From Congeria kusceri (taxonomy: Eukaryota > Mollusca > Bivalvia > Myida > Dreissenidae), in contig CM051034.1 in NCBI GenBank assembly GCA_027627225.1, forward strand, positions 45,648,048 through 45,712,047: a DNA stretch of 64,000 nucleotides, written 5' to 3'. Made by a program: the position numbers and the translations under genes. Below are positions 62,375-64,000 of this stretch, one piece after another (position 1 is the stretch's first letter; the number at the start of each line of letters is the position of its first letter). The notes below the pieces were generated by a model. The model ran no database searches. It was given only the letters and a program-made list of their open reading frames with translations, and was not told the origin of the DNA.

Positions 62375-63060
62375 ATCCACAATATGTTTTACATACATCC
62401 TTGACATGTTTAAAACACAGGTCACGGCTTTCAGTCATCTTTGAAGTGTTTTGCAGTCACGCTTGATATGTTTTATATTTATCCTTGACAAGTTTCACAG
62501 TCACATTTGACGTATATAAAAGGCGTTCTTGATGTATTTTACAGAAAACCTTGGTATGTTTAACAGCCTTTCATGGAAAGTTTAACAACCAAATTTGACA
62601 TGCATTATTGAAATGTTTAACTGACATCCGTGACATGGTGTACACACATATTGAAGTGTTTTACACTCATGCTTGACATGTTTTACAGTCAGCACTGATC
62701 GTGTTTACGGTCATCCTTGACGTAATTTACAGGCGTTCTTGACGTTTTCAGCACATTCTGGACATGCATTACACTTATCATTGACACGCTTTACAATCAT
62801 CTGTGACGTATATTACAGTCGTTTTGGGCGTATTTAACGTACATCATTTTCTTATCTACAGACATCATTGAAGTGTGTTTTATATATACTCATTACACGT
62901 TTTACAGACATAATTCACGTGATTGTCAGATATCCATGACATTTTGTGGTTATTCATGAAATGATTACATACATCCTTGACTTTTTACCTTCATCATTGA
63001 CCTGTTTTGCAGACGTTTGTACATATCTTTTTACATGTTTACCAAACATACTTGTAACTG
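62375..63060 (+). repeat. Degenerate ~30-bp periodic array 2
   Basis: About 20 loose copies of a TTTTACAGTCATCCTTGACA motif. It is the same motif and orientation as at 52340-52745. Confidence 0.65.
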
Positions 63061-63180
63061 AAGTTTTCAGACAAACAAACTGACAACTTCAGACGCATCA
63101 AACGATTTTCGCAGGCAATAACTGTTTGGCTGTATCACAACATATCCACACCATACGCACAAAAGAACGTGCCCAAAGCA

Positions 63181-63341
63181 TTAAGTCCAAGACTCCTCTT
63201 TTGGTGGATGGTCTTTTAATTTATTCAGAGTTCTATAGATTTCTTGGAATGTTATTCTCCTGGATGGGTTTGAGTCCCAGCATTTCAACATTAGCTGGTA
63301 GATACTGTCAGGTGAATTTTGTGGGGCTGGCATCCTGTACC
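63181..63341 (-). CDS. Tyrosine kinase, terminal exon (C-lobe end)
   Basis: The exon follows a clean acceptor (TTTGTAG|GG) and runs 53 codons to TAA. It reads GYRMPAPQNSPDSIYQLMLK, then CWDSNPSRRITFQEIYRTLN, ending PPKEESWT. The pattern 'R.P.P..CP..Y.LM..CW...P..R..F' is kinase subdomain XI of tyrosine kinases: the CW and the Arg in PSRR are hallmarks. The usual CP is SP here and the usual RP is RI. The fragment resembles the matching region of Eph, JAK, FER and Shark kinases about equally, so no subfamily is assigned. The catalytic loop and N-terminal domains would lie beyond the right end of the window. It is on the same strand as the SH2 adaptor exons, about 1.7 kb upstream of them. An alternative 3' end of one shared gene cannot be excluded. 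Confidence 0.8.
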
Positions 63342-64000
63342 CTACAAACCATGAATGGCATATACTTGTTTAGGTATATTTTAATTAAAGTATATAAACA
63401 GGTCGAGTAAACAAAGAACTCGTTAAAACGTGTTATATACATTTTCAAAATTCTTTACTTCTGTCGATGTTTTTTTCAACATTTATTTTGTATTATGCAG
63501 TATTATTCTGAAACAAAATCAACATATACTTAATTTTTTTACTAAAAAATCAAATATAAATAATATTTGTTAGCTTTTAATTAAGTGTCACTCATTAACG
63601 TTTAACTTAGTGTAACTTCAGTTAGGATTTTCCTTAGGAGCTGTATTGTTATGCGCCCAGCTCTCGTGCCTGCGTCTAGCCACATTAGCCCAAAGTATAT
63701 TCAACCATATGCATTTCCAACTAGACCTTTTTTTGATTTCGTTTAATCAAAAATGACAAATTGCATCGGTTTCAAATTTTTCACAGCACCATCATACACA
63801 ATTTCCAATACAAGTATGACATAATCGAACGGTTCAGTGATCATTTATTTGCTCTCAGGTTTCAAAACAAATAATTGCACGATAAAATCGTGGTGAATGT
63901 AGACATTCTATGAAATTTATAATCAAAGTGTTTAAAAAAAAACTGATGTTCGATAAACATCAGTTATTTCGTGAAAAAACACCATCCCACAATGAATAAT
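63342..64000 (-). other. Intron of the tyrosine kinase gene
   Basis: AT-rich. No further kinase exon was recognised before the window edge. Confidence 0.45.

Larger units (their letters stand above)
61451..63180. other. Interval between the SH2 exons and the kinase exon
   Basis: Mostly filled by a fold-back MITE (61767-62035) and a ~30-bp periodic array (62375-63060). On the minus strand I could not identify convincing 5' exons of the adaptor. Confidence 0.45.

Overview
The window is about 64 kb of AT-rich eukaryotic nuclear DNA. Single coding exons are flanked by GT/AG splice sites and separated by long non-coding stretches packed with transposon debris. The repeat content points to a bivalve mollusc. 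The 260-bp fold-back element with ends like TATGAGGCGTGTCGTGGGAA, seen in five whole or partial copies, is one I associate with zebra mussel (Dreissena). The tandem-core 'pearl'-type elements and the B-box protein also fit a bivalve. Genus is inference from memory, not a search result.

Layout. 0-5 kb: first exon of a Mutator-like transposase-related protein (minus strand), a decayed MULE transposase (plus strand), and fold-back repeats. 5-13 kb: mostly non-coding, with a degenerate ~240-bp array (7.3-8.1 kb), an unexplained GC-rich coding-like island (9.26-9.54 kb), a 339-bp tandem duplication and a ~26-bp minisatellite. 13-18.3 kb: a nearly full-length LINE retrotransposon (minus strand) with both ORFs; ORF1 and ORF2 lie in one frame separated by a single TAG. 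19.3-21.5 kb: a higher-order tandem repeat. 22.2-23.1 kb: a B-box/coiled-coil (TRIM-like) exon. 24.0-27.0 kb: one tandem-core Helentron-like element with a second one inserted into it in the opposite orientation. 29.5-30.2 kb: a 5'-truncated LINE relic. 35.4 kb: a 54-bp minisatellite. 37.0-43.8 kb: a two-gene PIF/Harbinger DNA transposon with converging genes, a Myb/SANT-like protein (plus) and a transposase (minus), both broken. 43.8-58.9 kb: arrays, a SINE, small terminal-inverted-repeat elements and a second copy of the nested element. 59.5-63.4 kb: the clearest host genes, both on the minus strand.

The host genes are the three terminal exons of an SH2-domain adaptor resembling the BLNK/SLP-76 group and, 1.7 kb upstream, the terminal exon of a tyrosine kinase. 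Kinases and adaptors of these kinds act in the same phosphotyrosine signalling pathways, so the neighbourhood is suggestive, but linkage alone proves nothing. The rest of the window is best read as a record of transposon insertion, nesting and satellite expansion. I found no tRNA gene, rRNA gene or CRISPR array.
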